Origin: Hydrangea macrophylla
Taxonomy: Eukaryota; Streptophyta; Magnoliopsida; Cornales; Hydrangeaceae
DNA: 64,000 nt
Assembly: GCA_033977485.1 (NCBI GenBank)
Contig: CM066998.1
Coordinates: 31,497,501 to 31,561,500 of the forward strand
Direction of reading: 5' to 3'
Shown here piece by piece: positions 37,001 to 50,264 of this stretch (position 1 is the stretch's first letter; each line of letters starts with the position of its first letter). The notes under the pieces are model-generated. The model was not told the origin of the DNA, searched no databases, and worked only from the letters and a program-made list of their open reading frames with translations. A program made the translations under genes and the position numbers.

Positions 37001-38782
37001 TTAGAACTTGCCGCCGTTGTGTTCGCCTTAAAGTCATGGCGTCATTACTTATATGGAGAACGATTTGATGTCTTTTCAGACCATAAGAGCTTGAAGTATA
37101 TCTTTACTCAACGCGATTTGAATCTTCAACAACGTCGATGGATGGAGTACTTAGAAGATTATGACTTCGAACTACAGTATCATCCAGGGAAGGCAAATGT
37201 AGTGGCCGATGCGCTGAGTCGCAAGTCACGAGGTTCATTGGCTTGTCTGGCCATTCAGGAATGGAATATGCTCGATCAGATTGGGGAGTTTGAGGTAGAG
37301 CTCAACGATTCTGAGAATCGTGCTCCATTATATTCTATCATGGTTCAACCGTCGATCATTCAACAAGTAAAAGATGAGCAACAATCTAATCCGGTAGCAT
37401 CTACTTTTCGTATGCGAATCCTTCGAGGTGATGTTATAGAAGGTTGGACTTTTGACTCCGAGCGTGGGTTGAAGTTTAAAAACCGTTTGTTTGTGCCATT
37501 GGCAGTTCGTGAACAAGTGATGAAGGAATTCCATCATTCACGATTAGCGGTGCATCCGGGAGGTAACAAGATGTACCATAATTTGCGACGTCAGTTTTGG
37601 TGGAAGGGCATGAAGCGTGATGTCGCTAAGTTTGTATCTCGATGTTTGACTTGTCAACAAGTGAAAGCCGAACATCAGAGACCTGCAGGGTTATTGCAAC
37701 CATTACCAGTTTCAGAGTGGAAGTGGGAGCACGTGACAATGGATTTTGTAACAGCACTTCCTAGGTAACCACGTGGTCATGATGCCGTTTGGGTCATTGT
37801 GGATCGTTTGACAAAATCTGCGCATTTTTTGGGAATGCGTTTGACAGATTCGGTTGATGTCCTTAGTTGCTTGTATATTCGAGAGATCATTCGGTTACAT
37901 GGAGTCCCTGTTTCGATTGTGTCGGATCGAGATTCGCGGTTTACTTCATTGTTTTGGGAAGGTCTCCAGAAAGCTTTGGGGACAGAATTGAGATTGAGTA
38001 CGGCCTTTCACCCTCAGACGGATGGTCAGTCAGAACGTACTATACAGACATTGGAAGATATGTTACGAGCTTGTGTTATGGACTTCAAAGGTAGTTGGGA
38101 AGACCACCTACCATTGATCGAGTTTGCGTATAACAATAGTTATCAAGCGAGTATTCAGATGGCACCGTTTGAGGCCCTATATGGACGACCGTGTCGTTCT
38201 CCAGTATGTTGGACAGAAGTTGGAGAAGCGTCTCTGTTAGGACCAGATCTAGTAAGGGAAACTACTGAAAAGATAAAACTGATTCGTGCGAGGATACTTA
38301 CGGCTTAGAGTCGACAGAAAAGTTATGCTGATAAGAAGAGGAGACCGTTGTCCTTTGAAGTTGGAGATCATGTGTTTCTTAAAGTTTCACCTCGTCGTGG
38401 TGTGCTTTGTTTTGGACAGGATAAGAAGCTTTCACCTCGTTTCATTGGACCTTTCCAGATTTTAGAGCGTGTGGGTGAAGTTGCCTATTGGTTGGCTTTG
38501 CCTCCGCAGTTGGCAAAAGTTCATAATGTATTTCATATCTCGATGCTTCGTAAGTATGAACCTGATCCATCTCATGTGATAGATTGGACTGATTTACCGT
38601 TAGAGCAAGATGCGTCCTATGAGGAGCAACCAGTACAGATTCTGGAAGCTAAGGAGCATGTGCTTCGTGGTAGAACTATTCGTTTGGTTCGGGTACCGTG
38701 GCGACACCATGGTACGGAGGAGACTACTTGGGAGAATGAGAAAGAGATGCGTGATCGATATCCGCAATTATTTGCTTCTTGA
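34058..38782 (+). pseudogene. E4 gag-pol polyprotein, one frame with five stops
   Basis: A single frame of 1575 codons runs from ATG 34058 (MPPRR) to the stop at 38780, with no frameshift but in-frame stops at 35621 (TGA), 36404 (TAG), 36677 (TAG), 37766 (TAA) and 38306 (TAG). Domains: Arg/Gly-rich N terminus (residues about 28-65); gag core (about 140-290); zinc knuckle near 365-380 lacking its first Cys; aspartic protease DTGASH at residue 467; RT with FIDD at about 797-800; RNase H (about 940-1060); integrase zinc-binding and DDE core (D near 37741, D near 37927, E near 38035); GPF motif; and a C-terminal chromodomain (about 38610-38779). The chromodomain is thought to guide insertion to heterochromatin. 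It is inactive as it stands. Length fits intact Tekay polyproteins. Confidence 0.95.
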
Positions 38783-38843
38783 GTTATTTGTTTTCTGTGC
38801 TAATGATTATCTGTGTGCGAATTTCCCGGACGAAATTTCTTTT

Positions 38844-38856
38844 AAGGTGGGTAGGA
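38844..38856 (+). promoter_or_regulatory. E4 polypurine tract
   Basis: AAGGTGGGTAGGA directly precedes the 3' LTR TGTAATACCCC, as in other Tekay/Del elements. Confidence 0.85.
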
Positions 38857-41259
38857 TGTAATACCCCTTAATTTTTTTTTATCATATAGATACCAGTTTT
38901 GGGTTTATTGGCAGTACAATATTTACCTGTGTGTGCATCATAGCGTAAACTCAACACACACAAGAGTTTCTTTATAGAACTTGGAAGCCACACAATTTTG
39001 GTGCACAGTGTGTGCGTGTGTATTGTATAAATTTTATGCTTGGTGCCCAAGCACACAAATTCTATATATACACCTATTTTCCCCCAACTACTCTCCCATT
39101 CACTCATCAGTCTCTCTGTCTCTCCACTGTCTCTCTCTCGGCTACATCACACTCACCCACTCATATGTTATCACTTGTGTTCAAACACACACATATTACC
39201 TCATACATACATGGTTAGATAGATAACCATATATACACGCAGAGAGTTTGAATCAAACTTTGGATCCAAGCCTTACTTTTGGGTAAGATTCAATTCAAAT
39301 TTCAACTTATTTAAACTGTTAGTGTAGATATGTACATATACAGATACATATACAGACATCTCATTTGTATAATGTTAAGGGTACAAAAATAGCGAACAGA
39401 AAAACAGTCTCAGAATCTTGATTTCTTTATATCAAATGAAAGGTCTCGATCCCACGAGGCTCCCTTTCGAATTTCAAAAGCTAATTCGCAACGATTGTGA
39501 CGAACGGTCAAAGTAAAGTTTTGTCACCATTCGGCTTTTCGATAAAATCAAGAGCTGTGTTTTGATTTATGAAAAATTGATTTCATATTTGAAATCTATG
39601 CGGAAAAACGAAGAATTTCATATATTGAAAGTCCTGTTTGGATTAAGTTTTCAAAATGGGTAAATACCAACCTTTGATTTCAAAACAGGAGAAAAAGGAA
39701 GAAGAAGACGACACTGTGACAACTCGCGCGTGCGACCAGCGCGAGCGGCCCGCGCGCGCGACCAGGCTATTTTTGAAAACTATTTTTTTAAATAAACACG
39801 TGACCCTTCTGAACACATTCCGCGCAAGCGGCCCGCGCGAGCGAGGTCCCGCACGCGCGACCTCGGGCAGTTTATTAAAATATTCTGTTTTGTTATATTT
39901 AAGTCTGTTATGAGCTAAGGGGCCTTGTACCCTATGCTTTAAGAGTTGTACTTTACTTTAATAGTAATTGTACTCATGCTTTGAGGTGTTGTACCTCACT
40001 AATATACGCGCATTATTGTATATTGAGATTTGTAACAGATTGAGCAGTTCCGGTTTCTATTCTGATTAATTATTCAGTCTATCCTCGGTGAACGGTAGTT
40101 CCGTATGACCCTCAATAAAGTTGTATAACATGTTAATAGTGTACTTACATGTTTAATTGAGTTGCTATGCCTTAAGTGGTTACTTGGGCTGATATGCCTT
40201 ATGTGTTTACCTGGATAATTTCAGTATGCCCATTGTGTTGCTTTGAATTGATAGCATGCCTTAATAATCTGTCTTATGAAATATTGAATATGTCTGGATG
40301 CTTAGAGCTCGCATATGTTATATCATTTCATAAGCATAAGCATGAACACGAAAATCACGAAAATAATTTTGGGATGAAAGACCTTAGAGGCTTTCAATTT
40401 TTGAAAAGGGGAGACCTTAGAGGCTTCCAGGTTTTAAAAAGGGAAGACCTTAGAGGCTTCCATACATAAAACCCTCTAGGAGGGATTTTGTTTTGAAAAG
40501 TTAGAAATCCCGGATTTGTGGGTAGGCATGTGAGATGGGTACCACTAGGAACTCGAATTGCGGGATGTGCTGCAAGAAACCCCCGTAACGGTAAAGGCTA
40601 GGCCTCCGTGTAATTCGTAAGGCCCAAAGTCCCACACGTTTGAGGCTAGGCCTACGTGGACGGGAAGCCCATGGTCCGGGTAATGATAATGACGATTGAG
40701 GGTGAGTGTTTGAAAAGGCATGAAAATGGTTTTCATGCATTGACATTGGCATTCATTGCACTCATGCATGATATATAACAGATGTTATTGTGCGGTTATA
40801 TGACTATACGAGCCTTGTGGCTTATGAACTATTAAACCTTTCTTTCAGGTGATATAGATAAGGGCAAGGCCCCGAGACTTGACAATGCTTCCGCTATAGT
40901 TTGAAGACCCGTGTGTGGGGATTATCATTTAGTTAATGTAATAAAACTTTGATTTCAAAGAACATGTTATGTTTCAATTGGACAAATGTTAGTCCACCAG
41001 CTTTTAAATTAAAGGATAACTTCACTCTGATTTTCCGCTGCTTATATTAAACGTGTTGTTTCAAGAAAGAATGTTTCAAATGAAAACCAGATTTCTGATT
41101 TATAAATGCTTTCCAAAGGATAAACATATATTTCATGTAACCCTCGGAGTCTAGGACTCGGGGAGTTACGGAATGGTGTCAAAGCCTATTACTGTTATTG
41201 TTGTACTTCCGCCGGTTGACACCCCGTCGCCGGGAACCGTGGCGGGGCGGGGCCTAACA
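38857..41259 (+). repeat. E4 3' LTR (2403 bp)
   Basis: It has exactly the length of the 5' LTR. It ends GGGGCCTAACA. ORFs in it duplicate those of the 5' LTR and are not genes. Confidence 0.97.
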
Positions 41260-41264
41260 AATTA

Positions 41265-43038
41265 CGACGACAAATAGAACTTAGACGAAAACTTCTATAA
41301 TTTATAGTTTTCACTCATGAAGCAATGAATTAGACGTGTAAGATGTTTCAGAAAATAATTAGAAGTTTTGAGAACTCGTGGAGAGTTAAGCATAATTCTC
41401 GATAGTCGTGTCTATATAAAGAAACTCATGAGATATTTTCATTACAACTTTTCTTAAAACCTAAATCAAGAGAGGTGATTTGTTGCTTAGAGATTCACGA
41501 CGCAAATCGATGTCCGTCCATTCGTCTGGTTTTCACCAAACTTCATATTTGAACTTCTTGAGGTAAGAGCTTCATTTTAATACCTCTTAGGACTTGTTTG
41601 ATTTAGTTTTATAAAAATCCAAATTCTAGGAATTTGGGAAAAAAGAATGTAATACTTGTAGGAAACGCTTATAATCGAATATTCAGCGTAGAATTCAGTC
41701 TCCTAGTACTTCTTCTGAAATTTTAAAATCGTAGCTTAAGGTATGAATTCTAACCTTATGTATTATAGGAAATTACATGTTTTGAATATCCGACTTGACA
41801 TTTTGGATTCGGACAAAATTCATGCATTAATTAGGCCCGTTAATTATGCACGAGAAAATGTATAAAAAGCATGTCTACGTGATTAGGTGAGCATGCTAGA
41901 TGTCTATGTGAGTGAAAGGGGAGATTAATACAATTCATGTCAGGGAAAGCCTCTGTTGTTTGAGAGTTATAGTAGTGACGACTACTTGCTTGGTTTGGGA
42001 ATCGACCCAGCCAGAGCGATTGGATGCAACAATTGAGGGATCTTGGACTAGCCATTGGCATAACGGTTTAAGCTAGATTTAAGACTTGCCGATATACTAG
42101 ATGAATGTATGTCCTTGTCCCTAGAGACTATTTGACATGTTTTAATGTTTTAAAGCATGAATTATCATATATGCATATGCTTAGAATTGTACACTCAGTA
42201 TATAGCTGAGTAGTGGAGCTTTACTCCATTACAGGTGATAAGAAGAATCGAAAGAAGAAGCTAGAAGAGTGAGACCGATGGGACGACGGGATAGTCCTTG
42301 TAAATACTTTTGTTTTCCATTCCAATGTATAATCTATGTTTGAGGAACTAAAACCATGTTTTGTATTAACTTGGGAACCATGGAATGGTTGTGTTTGTTG
42401 TAATAGTTAGTACGGACTACTTTGGTTATGGTTGTAAGGAATCCGAACTTATGGATTCATGTTTGAATGCTTAACTTGGCAAATTCGTATTTTGAAAGGA
42501 AGGTTGTTAATGTTTTATAAATTGAGCCAAACGAACCTTAACATGTTTCAATTCCATTTCCTCTTCAATGTTTAGCAAGATTTATGTTTTTTTTTCTTGT
42601 AGCCGTGTTATGGTTCAAAAATTTGGATTAAAGTATTGGTGATTGAGAGGTTTACAAAAGTGTAAGGTTGAATGGATCCTTAGTAAAATGCTGCTACTTG
42701 AAGGAATTCTGCTAAAGGGTCATTCGACCGGTCGAAAGGGGCAACTCAGCCAGTCAAAATGACCCCTGTATGGTTTCTTTTTCTACCCCTTCCAGAATTA
42801 TTTAAATGTTTTGATTGGTTTTTAGGGTATCTTTAGGACCCCTTTCAACATAAATTCATTCATTTCGAATTATAATTACGTTTTCAAATTTATACAGATT
42901 TTATAACTCGGAGGGTATTGTTTCTAAAAGTTTTGAATACGCAATGTCGTTTTAAGTTCTTTTTTCGCTGCTATAATCTTTTAAATGAATTGGATGAGCC
43001 TTGTCTTATTTTTACCCATAGCAGGATGGGTCGTGACA
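41265..43038 (+). repeat. H1 3' LTR, second part
   Basis: This follows the E4 duplication. A CATTACAGGTGATAAGAAG-type segment (about 42220-42245) and an A/T-rich tail resemble the same part of other Tekay LTRs in the window. It ends GGGTCGTGACA, like the GGGCGTGACA of S1. A palindromic stretch, TTCGACCGGTCGAA, lies at about 42722-42738. Non-coding. Confidence 0.6.
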
Positions 43039-44989
43039 CTACAGTTCGTCAGTAAGGATGTTCCCAATAGTCTGATTTCAAGAATTACATTGTCATCGAC
43101 CTTAGATGTCCAGTCATCATGTGCTTGGAATCTCTCCTCTACTTTTCCGAACTTTAGGACTAGACTCTCAATCTAGTTAATTTGTGGATGTGCTACCAAA
43201 ATCAAATATGAGTTGGTACCTCAATTCGTTGGCTATTGGGTAGTACGTATACTTCCCAACAAGAGCATGATGCATGCTACTTGTCACCAAGTGCTTGCAA
43301 TGATCTTTCTTGAACCAAGTTTTATAGGCTTTCAAGGTTATAGCGATATTGGGCCAGTGGCCCATTATTCGGTTCAATAGGTTGGAACAAGGAATGAGTC
43401 AAAAACCGCTTGAGCTCTTACTCATTCTCTAGGTGTGTTACTTAGCAATGCCATATAATAAAATTAGTCCCTTTAAACTTGTTATCTTTGAAAGGATCAA
43501 CTAAACATGGTTTAAAACATATTGAGAATATACGTAAGGGTTTGACATTATTATTCGCACATTTCAAAGGTTTGTTTCAAAATCCAATTATTAAAATATT
43601 TACACTCTTTACAATTTCAAGATCGTAAATCCGCTAAGCTCGTAATCATCATTTTACTTTGTAAATCAAGAAAATGTCTTATGATTGATTTTTATACGAA
43701 CATGCATGGACAGTGCATAACCTATCTGACATCATCATCCACAGTGATAATAATTGCACCATACAAAAAAAATTGCACATGGACCCCACATGAGTTCTAA
43801 TTGACAATCTAGAGCTTATGCTAAGGTAATTCAATGTGTGTTGTATAAAAAAAAATTCATAGGCTTTCCCAATACAGAATAATAAACACTAATCCTCACA
43901 TTGCATTTATAGCCATAAAAATAGGGATGCTTTGTTTATAGATATATAAAGAAATGACCTTAATTATACAACGTGAGCACACAAGCTCAAAATAAATTGT
44001 CAATTGATTGTACATTCATTTGATCCAGGTTAACAAATTAATCTCATACACCAATCACTCATGCTATCAATTTAAAATGAATGGATCAATCCATCACTCC
44101 ATTCAAGGAGGAGGATTAGTGGTCTGGGATCAACCAATCAAAAACAACAGTAATTTACACATGACCAACAATGCATTGAGCCTCTATAAACAATGAAAAT
44201 GCAATAAACTAAATTATTGCATAGCCTAGATATTTCCCATCTACTGATAAAACAATTAATGAAAAATATGGAATTTCTCACTAATTTTAACACAATTTTA
44301 GGCTTTAAAAAAATTTAAATCCAATTTCAATTAGGGCTTGTAAATTAAACACAATAATGGAAAACTCATGGAAAAAAATTAATAACTGAAAACTGATTTT
44401 TCTTATAAATGAAAATGTTTATGATTTTTAACATAGCCCAAAATCATTTTTAATCAATTTAACAAATTAAATTGATTAAGTTAAACAAATTAACTATAAA
44501 CAACAAATTCCCAAAAATACAAAATTTTGAGAGTTTGTTCTCCAAATATTTTTCGGTGCTCTAATGTGGTGTTCCAAACACCCAATATTAATTTCAAAAA
44601 TTAATAATCTATTTTGGATATTTTAAACAATTAAAAAAAGGTCATTTAGTATAAAGTTCAAACTACTAGGCTTTTCTAGCAATTAGTCCAGTCTAATAAA
44701 CTTCTTATTAATAGGTCCCTCCTATTTTATTTAGACACTTTTGCCCTTATTCCAAAATAGATGCACCAAAATAAAATGACTTATATATCTATATATATAC
44801 GATACATATATAAATTAGTGCTTATTGTTTTCCTAAAATCTTGGGATTCAATTATATCTTGTAATTGATTGCAAAATCACGTTTGAAATTCAATTAATTT
44901 TTAGCTTAATTTCAACTCAGTTCAAGCAAAATCAAACTCCATCTCCATATTTTGAGGACACAATCTCCATATATCTTTTTTCTTTCTGT

Positions 44990-45320
44990 CTATTATGAAA
45001 TTTCACATGTTGGTGATGTGAAATCTCACAATCAGACTTACTGTCATGAAATTTCTTGAAAATTCACAAAAAAGTTTTTGTTATGAAATTTATATAAATA
45101 ACTTACTGCTATGTAATTTCAAAAAATTAACTTACTGTTATAAAATTTCACGATCTTTAAAATACCTAAAAAAATGTTAACATAAATTCACAAAAAAAAA
45201 ACCCTTCTTGTTATGAATTTCACATGTTATGGATGTGAAATTTCACATTTAGATTGCTAGTGTAAAATTTCATGCGTTGGGGATGTGAAAATTTACATCT
45301 AGACTTGAAAAAGTCGACAT
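44990..45320. repeat. GTGAAATTTCAC palindrome cluster
   Basis: ATGAAATTTCACAT, GATGTGAAATTTCACAT and degraded versions occur about ten times in 330 bp, several separated by ACTTACTGTTAT-like spacers. The core GTGAAATTTCAC is a perfect palindrome. Confidence 0.7.
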
Positions 45321-45445
45321 CTAGTTTATTAACTACACTATAATAAGAAACTATCCAGCTTATTCCACAAACATCATTTTGTTGCTCAAGAAAGAGTACT
45401 TTCCACTAAATTAGACAAATGTATACACCGAAGACGTTGAGTTAA

Positions 45446-45665
45446 AGAAACATTGAAAATCCTTTTAACAAAACACTGATATTGAGTTGTAAAAATATTT
45501 TTGTACTGGAAAGTGATTTATAACATGGGAAAAAAAAATTGGGGATGTGGAAATTCACATTCAAGAAAACATTGAAAATCCTTTTTATCAAACCTCTGAT
45601 ATCAAGTTCTAAAAAGTATTTGTGTATTGGAAAATGATTTATATCTCATACAACAACATATAGAT
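45446..45665. repeat. Tandem duplication of about 118 bp
   Basis: AAACATTGAAAATCC begins both copies (about 45449 and 45567). Both continue through CTGATAT...AAGT, then ATTTTTGTACTGG / ATTTGTGTATTGG and GATTTATA. Confidence 0.75.
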
Positions 45666-46224
45666 TTGAAAAAAAAAAAAAGAAACAAACAAACAATGTG
45701 AAATATGAAACCTACTTACCGTAAATGACGAACAAGAATGATCCGTACTTCTTTCCTGAAATCAAAACTCAAAAAAAAAAAAAAAAATGGAAAATGATGA
45801 GCTTCAAATCTCTGGATCGTCAAAAAAACTGTACAATATCTTCAAACTCTTGAAGTTATGAACAATTCACTGCTGGATTATACAATGTCAAGATTCAAAT
45901 AAAAAACAACCTTTCTTGATTCGTGTAAATAGGCTGTTTGCAATCACTTAGGGTTTTTAAATGGCTTAAATAATGAGAATGGCATAACAAACAACCTTCC
46001 ATAACAGATTTTGACCCATTTAAGGACATAAATGTGGATAAATATGCATAGACGTATATAAATAGTCTCTCTGTATATCTAAGGGTAAATATGTTCATAA
46101 ATGGTAATTAAGTAGGTCAAATGACCTATTGCTACACAACTTTCCTGTATTTTTGTTATACTTTTGTATTCTTGTTTATATAAATAAAGACCCTTTGAGT
46201 TATTCTTGTCTTTGTTAAAATTTG

Positions 46225-47015
46225 GGTCCCAATCGATTGGCCTTTATACCCATTGATTGCCTTGTTTTCCAATAGATTGCCATCCTGCCAACTTGAATCC
46301 ATTATGTGGCACTATCCCAATCGATTGACTTAAAATATCTGATGCCAATCATTTGCCATTGATGCCAATTGATTGCGACATGTAGCAATTTGGTTTCCAA
46401 GTTCTTCGTGTTTTGACACATGACACCCCTTTTTCTCTATATATATGGTCTCACTCTATGCCTTGGGTTTGTTTGGAATATATTTTTGAGATATATATAC
46501 CCTCATATATATATACACACACTTATACCTATATATAAACACTCCGTCACATACTCTCGGGGAGAAGAAGAGAGATCGAGGAAGGAGAAAAAGAAGAGAG
46601 ACAGAGGACAGAGAGGGAGAAAGGAAAGAAAAAGAGAGGAAGAGACCACCCCGAGGAATTCGCGGCCACTCTGAGCGTCACCGGCATCACCGGATCATAA
46701 TGGTGAGTGTCTATACTAACATAGTAGCTTATTTATGTTGTTTACAATCATTTCGGTAAGAAAGAACGAGCGTTGAACGTGTAAATATATATGTTTCAGT
46801 TTGTGTTTTACAGTTTCTGGGGAAGAAGACGACTTCCCAATGATTGGACTTTTATTCAATCGATTGCCATTCGATCCCAATCGATTGCCAATTTTCTAAA
46901 TCGATTGCTAGGTTTGTTAAGCTAATCGATTGCCAACCCAATTATCCCAATCGATTGACAACCCAATTATCCCAATCAATTGTACTCTTAACCCAATCGA
47001 TTTTACACTCCTGGT
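46225..47015. repeat. CAATCGATTG word cluster
   Basis: CCAATCGATTG and close variants occur in two bursts (46228-46380 and 46855-47010), about 15 times in all. CAATCGATTG is a perfect palindrome. The spacing is irregular and the flanking bases differ, so it is not a simple tandem array. Confidence 0.75.
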
Positions 47016-47058
47016 TAATGAATATTTTAATTATTTATAGACGTTGACCAGTTACGTT

Positions 47059-47063
47059 GATAT
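47059..47063. other. Target-site duplication of S1 (left)
   Basis: GATAT lies before 47064. GATTT lies at 52255-52259. Four of five bases agree. Confidence 0.6.
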
Positions 47064-47799
47064 TGTAACACCTGTAATTTTCTTTTCAATAATAATATTA
47101 GTTTTTCGAATTTCTATATTGGACCGACTATATTATTATATTATTATTTGAATTATGTGACAGTATGGACGTATTGTAGTATTATCATATTAGACTATAG
47201 TAACTGTACCGACTCGACCGTAATAAGAATTAACGTAGTCCCGTACCCGGACCCAGACAATAGAAACAATACCCGTTTGCACGTAAATCGAGACCGACAC
47301 GTATATCGAGAAACTTATGCACGTAAATTGAGAAAGTTGCACACAACCCAAGGTGGGCCCCACATGACCGGCCACATGGCAGCCCCATGTACCACTCCTT
47401 ACACTTGTCATCTCCTCCCATGACATTTGTCCACATATTGGACATGTGTCTTTGCATGAACTCATGCAAATAACACCTAGCCATGCCAATCTCCTATATA
47501 TCATGCACATACACACAATTGAGACATTTTTGTCTCTACAATCTGCATATAATTGAGAGGGAGAGAGAGCTAGAGTTATAGCTCCATGGAAGAATAGAAG
47601 AAGAAGAAGTTCATCCTTGAAGTTTGAAGATTCAAGCTTCACTATGCATCAACCAATATCAAGCTTAAATTTCAAGCTTTGGTGAGTAAATTGTGAGTAA
47701 TTGTGAGTAATCTAACTCAATTTAGAACACATATAATATGTACTAATGTTTAGTAGAAGTTTGATGTTGTTGTGTTGAAGTTTTTATGACATGCAAGAC

Positions 47800-48560
47800 A
47801 AATCCATAAATCTGAGAAACTGAAACTCTCAGCAGAACATAGTTTAGTAAAGTGAATGTTTACTGCAGCTCAGAAATCCGAATTAAGCTAGGTTTTTTTG
47901 TGGTAAAAACTAACTTATATATCTACAAATAACTCATCTATAGCTTAGTCTAGAAATCAATTCTTCATGGGTGAAATGCATGTACAACGCAGTGTTATAA
48001 ATCTGAGAAACTGAAACTCTCAGCAGAACATAGTTTAGTAAAATGAATGTTTTGTGCAGCTCAAAAATCCGAATTAAGCTAGGTTTTTTTGTGGCAAATG
48101 CTAACGCGTATATCTACAAATAACTCTTCTATAACTTAGTCTAGAAATCACTCCTTCATGGGTGAAATGCATGTACAACGCAGAGTTATAAATCTGAGAA
48201 ACTGAAACTCTCAGCAGAACATAGTTTAGTAAAATGAATGTTTTGTGCAGCTCAAAAATGAGAATTAAGCTAAGTTTTTTTTGTGGAGAAAGCTATCTCA
48301 TTTATCTACAAATAACCCTTCTATAGCTCAGTCTAAAAACCCCTCCTTTATAGGTAAAATTCACGTACAATACAGTACTATAAATCTGGGACAGAACAGT
48401 CCGAGATATAAGAAATGTCTTGTAAAATAAATAGTTTGAGTAGCTCAAAAATGTAATTGAAGCTAGATTTTTTTTGTACATGAATATATTCCTATTATCT
48501 ATAATGTTGTAGTTTTGAGTTTGATCTACAAAGCAATTTATCATGCCCAAATAAATCATG
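47800..48560 (+). repeat. Tandem array of about 190-bp units in S1 LTR
   Basis: AAATCTGAGAAACTGAAACT recurs at about 47809, 47999 and 48190. A fourth, diverged copy is near 48380. Each unit continues through TAGTTTAGTAAA, GCAGCTCA and ATCTACAAATAAC. Confidence 0.88.
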
Positions 48561-49176
48561 CTAATTCAGCCAACACAGTGAAAATGTATCTTGGCAGATT
48601 GTACAACTTTTCGTATAATGTTTTGTTTATGCATGGTGTTAATTGTTGATGCTAGTTTTCCAGTATATGTGTTGTTATGAAAATCTCGTGCTATGTTAGT
48701 GCTATTGCGTAGATGAGTATGTTAAGGGTTTCATCTATATGTTTTATTGATATTAAATCCATGATTATAAATCCATAAGCTACGTGAATATAGTTTAATG
48801 ACCGTTGGAAAGTTCATACCCAAACTATAAGTATATTGTATGGCACGATTATTGCGATGATAAATGATCGGGAAAGTTTCCATCGTTAGTATATTGAGAG
48901 GAAAATGGAATGTCGGACGTATAGCAAAATATTAACGGTTATAAATGGATGATATTAATGAACTAAACTACGAAACGTGCGAACGCGTAAAATAATGATA
49001 AAACCTTCGATAACAGATTTAATGCGAATAAGGGACATTGGGCCTCGTTTCTAGTCGGGTGACTACCGGTCAAAGTTGATTCATGAACTTTCGTGTCGTG
49101 TTTGGATATTTCTTGCAAAATTGGTCTTTCGATAATTCCATGGTGTCGATTGGTGAGTTATGTTTTGTTCCTTGAT

Positions 49177-49530
49177 CTGAGGATCGGCATGCCGTGTTCG
49201 GTCAAGTGCGGATGACCTGAGGATCGTCATGACGTGTTCGATCAAGTGGTTGATTATTTTTCCGCCCTTGGACTGAGGATCGGCATGACGTGTTCGGTTA
49301 TGTACGGGTGACCTGAGGATCGGCATAATGTGTTCGGTTATGTATGGGTGACCTGAGGATCGGCATGACGTGTTCGTCCAAGTGATTATTAATTTTCCGT
49401 ACCCTTCGTCTGAGGATCGGCATGATGTGTTCGACCAAGAGATTGTTAATGTCCCGTACACTTATGCCATTTGGGCGATAGTTTGAATGCCATTTGGGCG
49501 ACAGTTTGAGTGCCAATTGGGCGACAATTA
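49177..49530 (+). repeat. Short-unit arrays in S1 LTR
   Basis: There are six copies of a TGAGGATCGGCATGACGTG unit at about 49177, 49218, 49273, 49314, 49353 and 49411. Three copies of a TGCCATTTGGGCGACAGTTT unit follow (49466-49530). Spacers differ in length. Confidence 0.85.
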
Positions 49531-50264
49531 ACTATTCATTATTGAGTGTTGTACTTTATTGACCAGTAAATGCGTTTGGAGTTAAGTCTTCTTTCAGTCA
49601 ATGTCATTGGTCAGTTCAGTTCGCGGTTAAGTTTCAAAAGCAATGATTGAGTTTAAATATGACATGATTTTGAGAATAAGAAAAGACGAACAAGACATAG
49701 TATCGAGAATAAGAAATGATGAACGAGATATGGTTTCGAGAAATAAGAAGAGATGGAGAATAACTTACCTTAAGTGGTGGTAACCTTAAGGGGACCCTCA
49801 CTTAGCATAACCACTAACGGCTTTTCATGTCGCTGGACCTTCCACGTCCAGCCTTTGCAGGTCCAGACAGAGCCGACTGCTATCAAGATGTTGACTTTAC
49901 TACTGAAGACTATGCTAGTGAAGATTACTACGAGGAAGGCTACGGTTTCGCCAGCTGAAGACTTTGGAGCTTTTCTTTTGTTATAGTTCTGTTATTATTA
50001 TTATGTTAGTGATGTAATAGTTTAGCTGGTCCTGTAATATGTATCTTTTGGATATCTTTTTGGCCTGTAATATACTACTGATGTAAGACTTGGATGTTTT
50101 AAATTTCTACTTCCGCTGAACTTAGTCACTTTCCCATATAACATTATTGTTATAAGCATGTTTGGACAATCACGTGACACTCACAACCAGTCACGTGTCT
50201 ACGAATCCATAAAGGAAATTTATTTTTCCCTATTTTTGGTACTTCGGGGCGTGACAGGGATTTT

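Larger units (their letters stand above)
31425..41259 (+). mobile_element. E4: young, near-complete Ty3/gypsy chromovirus (Tekay/Del type)
   Basis: It has two 2403-bp LTRs, a tRNA-iMet primer site (33831), a gag-pol frame (34058-38782), a polypurine tract (38844-38856) and a perfect duplication AATTA. Total length is 9835 bp. By eye the LTRs differ at about 23 positions (about 1%, mostly transitions, no indel), so insertion is recent relative to everything else here. It landed in the 3' LTR region of the related but much older H1. Confidence 0.97.
43039..46129. other. Unassigned AT-rich DNA between retroelements
   Basis: No gene, LTR or PBS is recognised. 43039-43450 is of mixed composition, with only short ORFs and no known domain. 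43700-46100 is AT-rich. Two local repeats are listed separately. It could be old LTR or DNA-transposon remains, or true intergenic DNA. Confidence 0.5.
46130..47063 (+). repeat. H5 5' LTR, first part (start uncertain)
   Basis: A promoter-like TATATATATGG lies at 46438-46446. It is followed by a purine-rich stretch (46560-46645) and an AT-rich segment. CAATCGATTG words occur before and after. The proposed start TGCTACACAACTT at 46130 is weak. With the second part (52260-53764) it would give about 2.4 kb, the size of the E4 LTR. The K/R/E-rich ORF at 46420-46674 is a by-product. Confidence 0.45.
47064..50256 (+). repeat. S1 5' LTR (3193 bp)
   Basis: It begins TGTAACACCTG and ends GGGGCGTGACA. 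The TATA box TATATAT is at 47495-47501. It contains a 190-bp tandem array (47800-48560) and a GAGGATCGGCATGACGTG array (49177-49440). The 126-codon minus ORF at 49081-49461 comes from the latter repeat. Confidence 0.88.

Noticed and set aside
43035..43045. CACTACA as the end of a CACTA transposon
   Set aside because: Only seven bases, overlapping the expected LTR end GTGACA, with no partner inverted repeat seen.
46420..46674. 84-codon K/E/R-rich ORF
   Set aside because: Arises from a purine-rich tract just downstream of the H5 TATA box.
49081..49461. 126-codon minus ORF
   Set aside because: Made of the GAGGATCGGCATGACGTG repeats of the S1 LTR.
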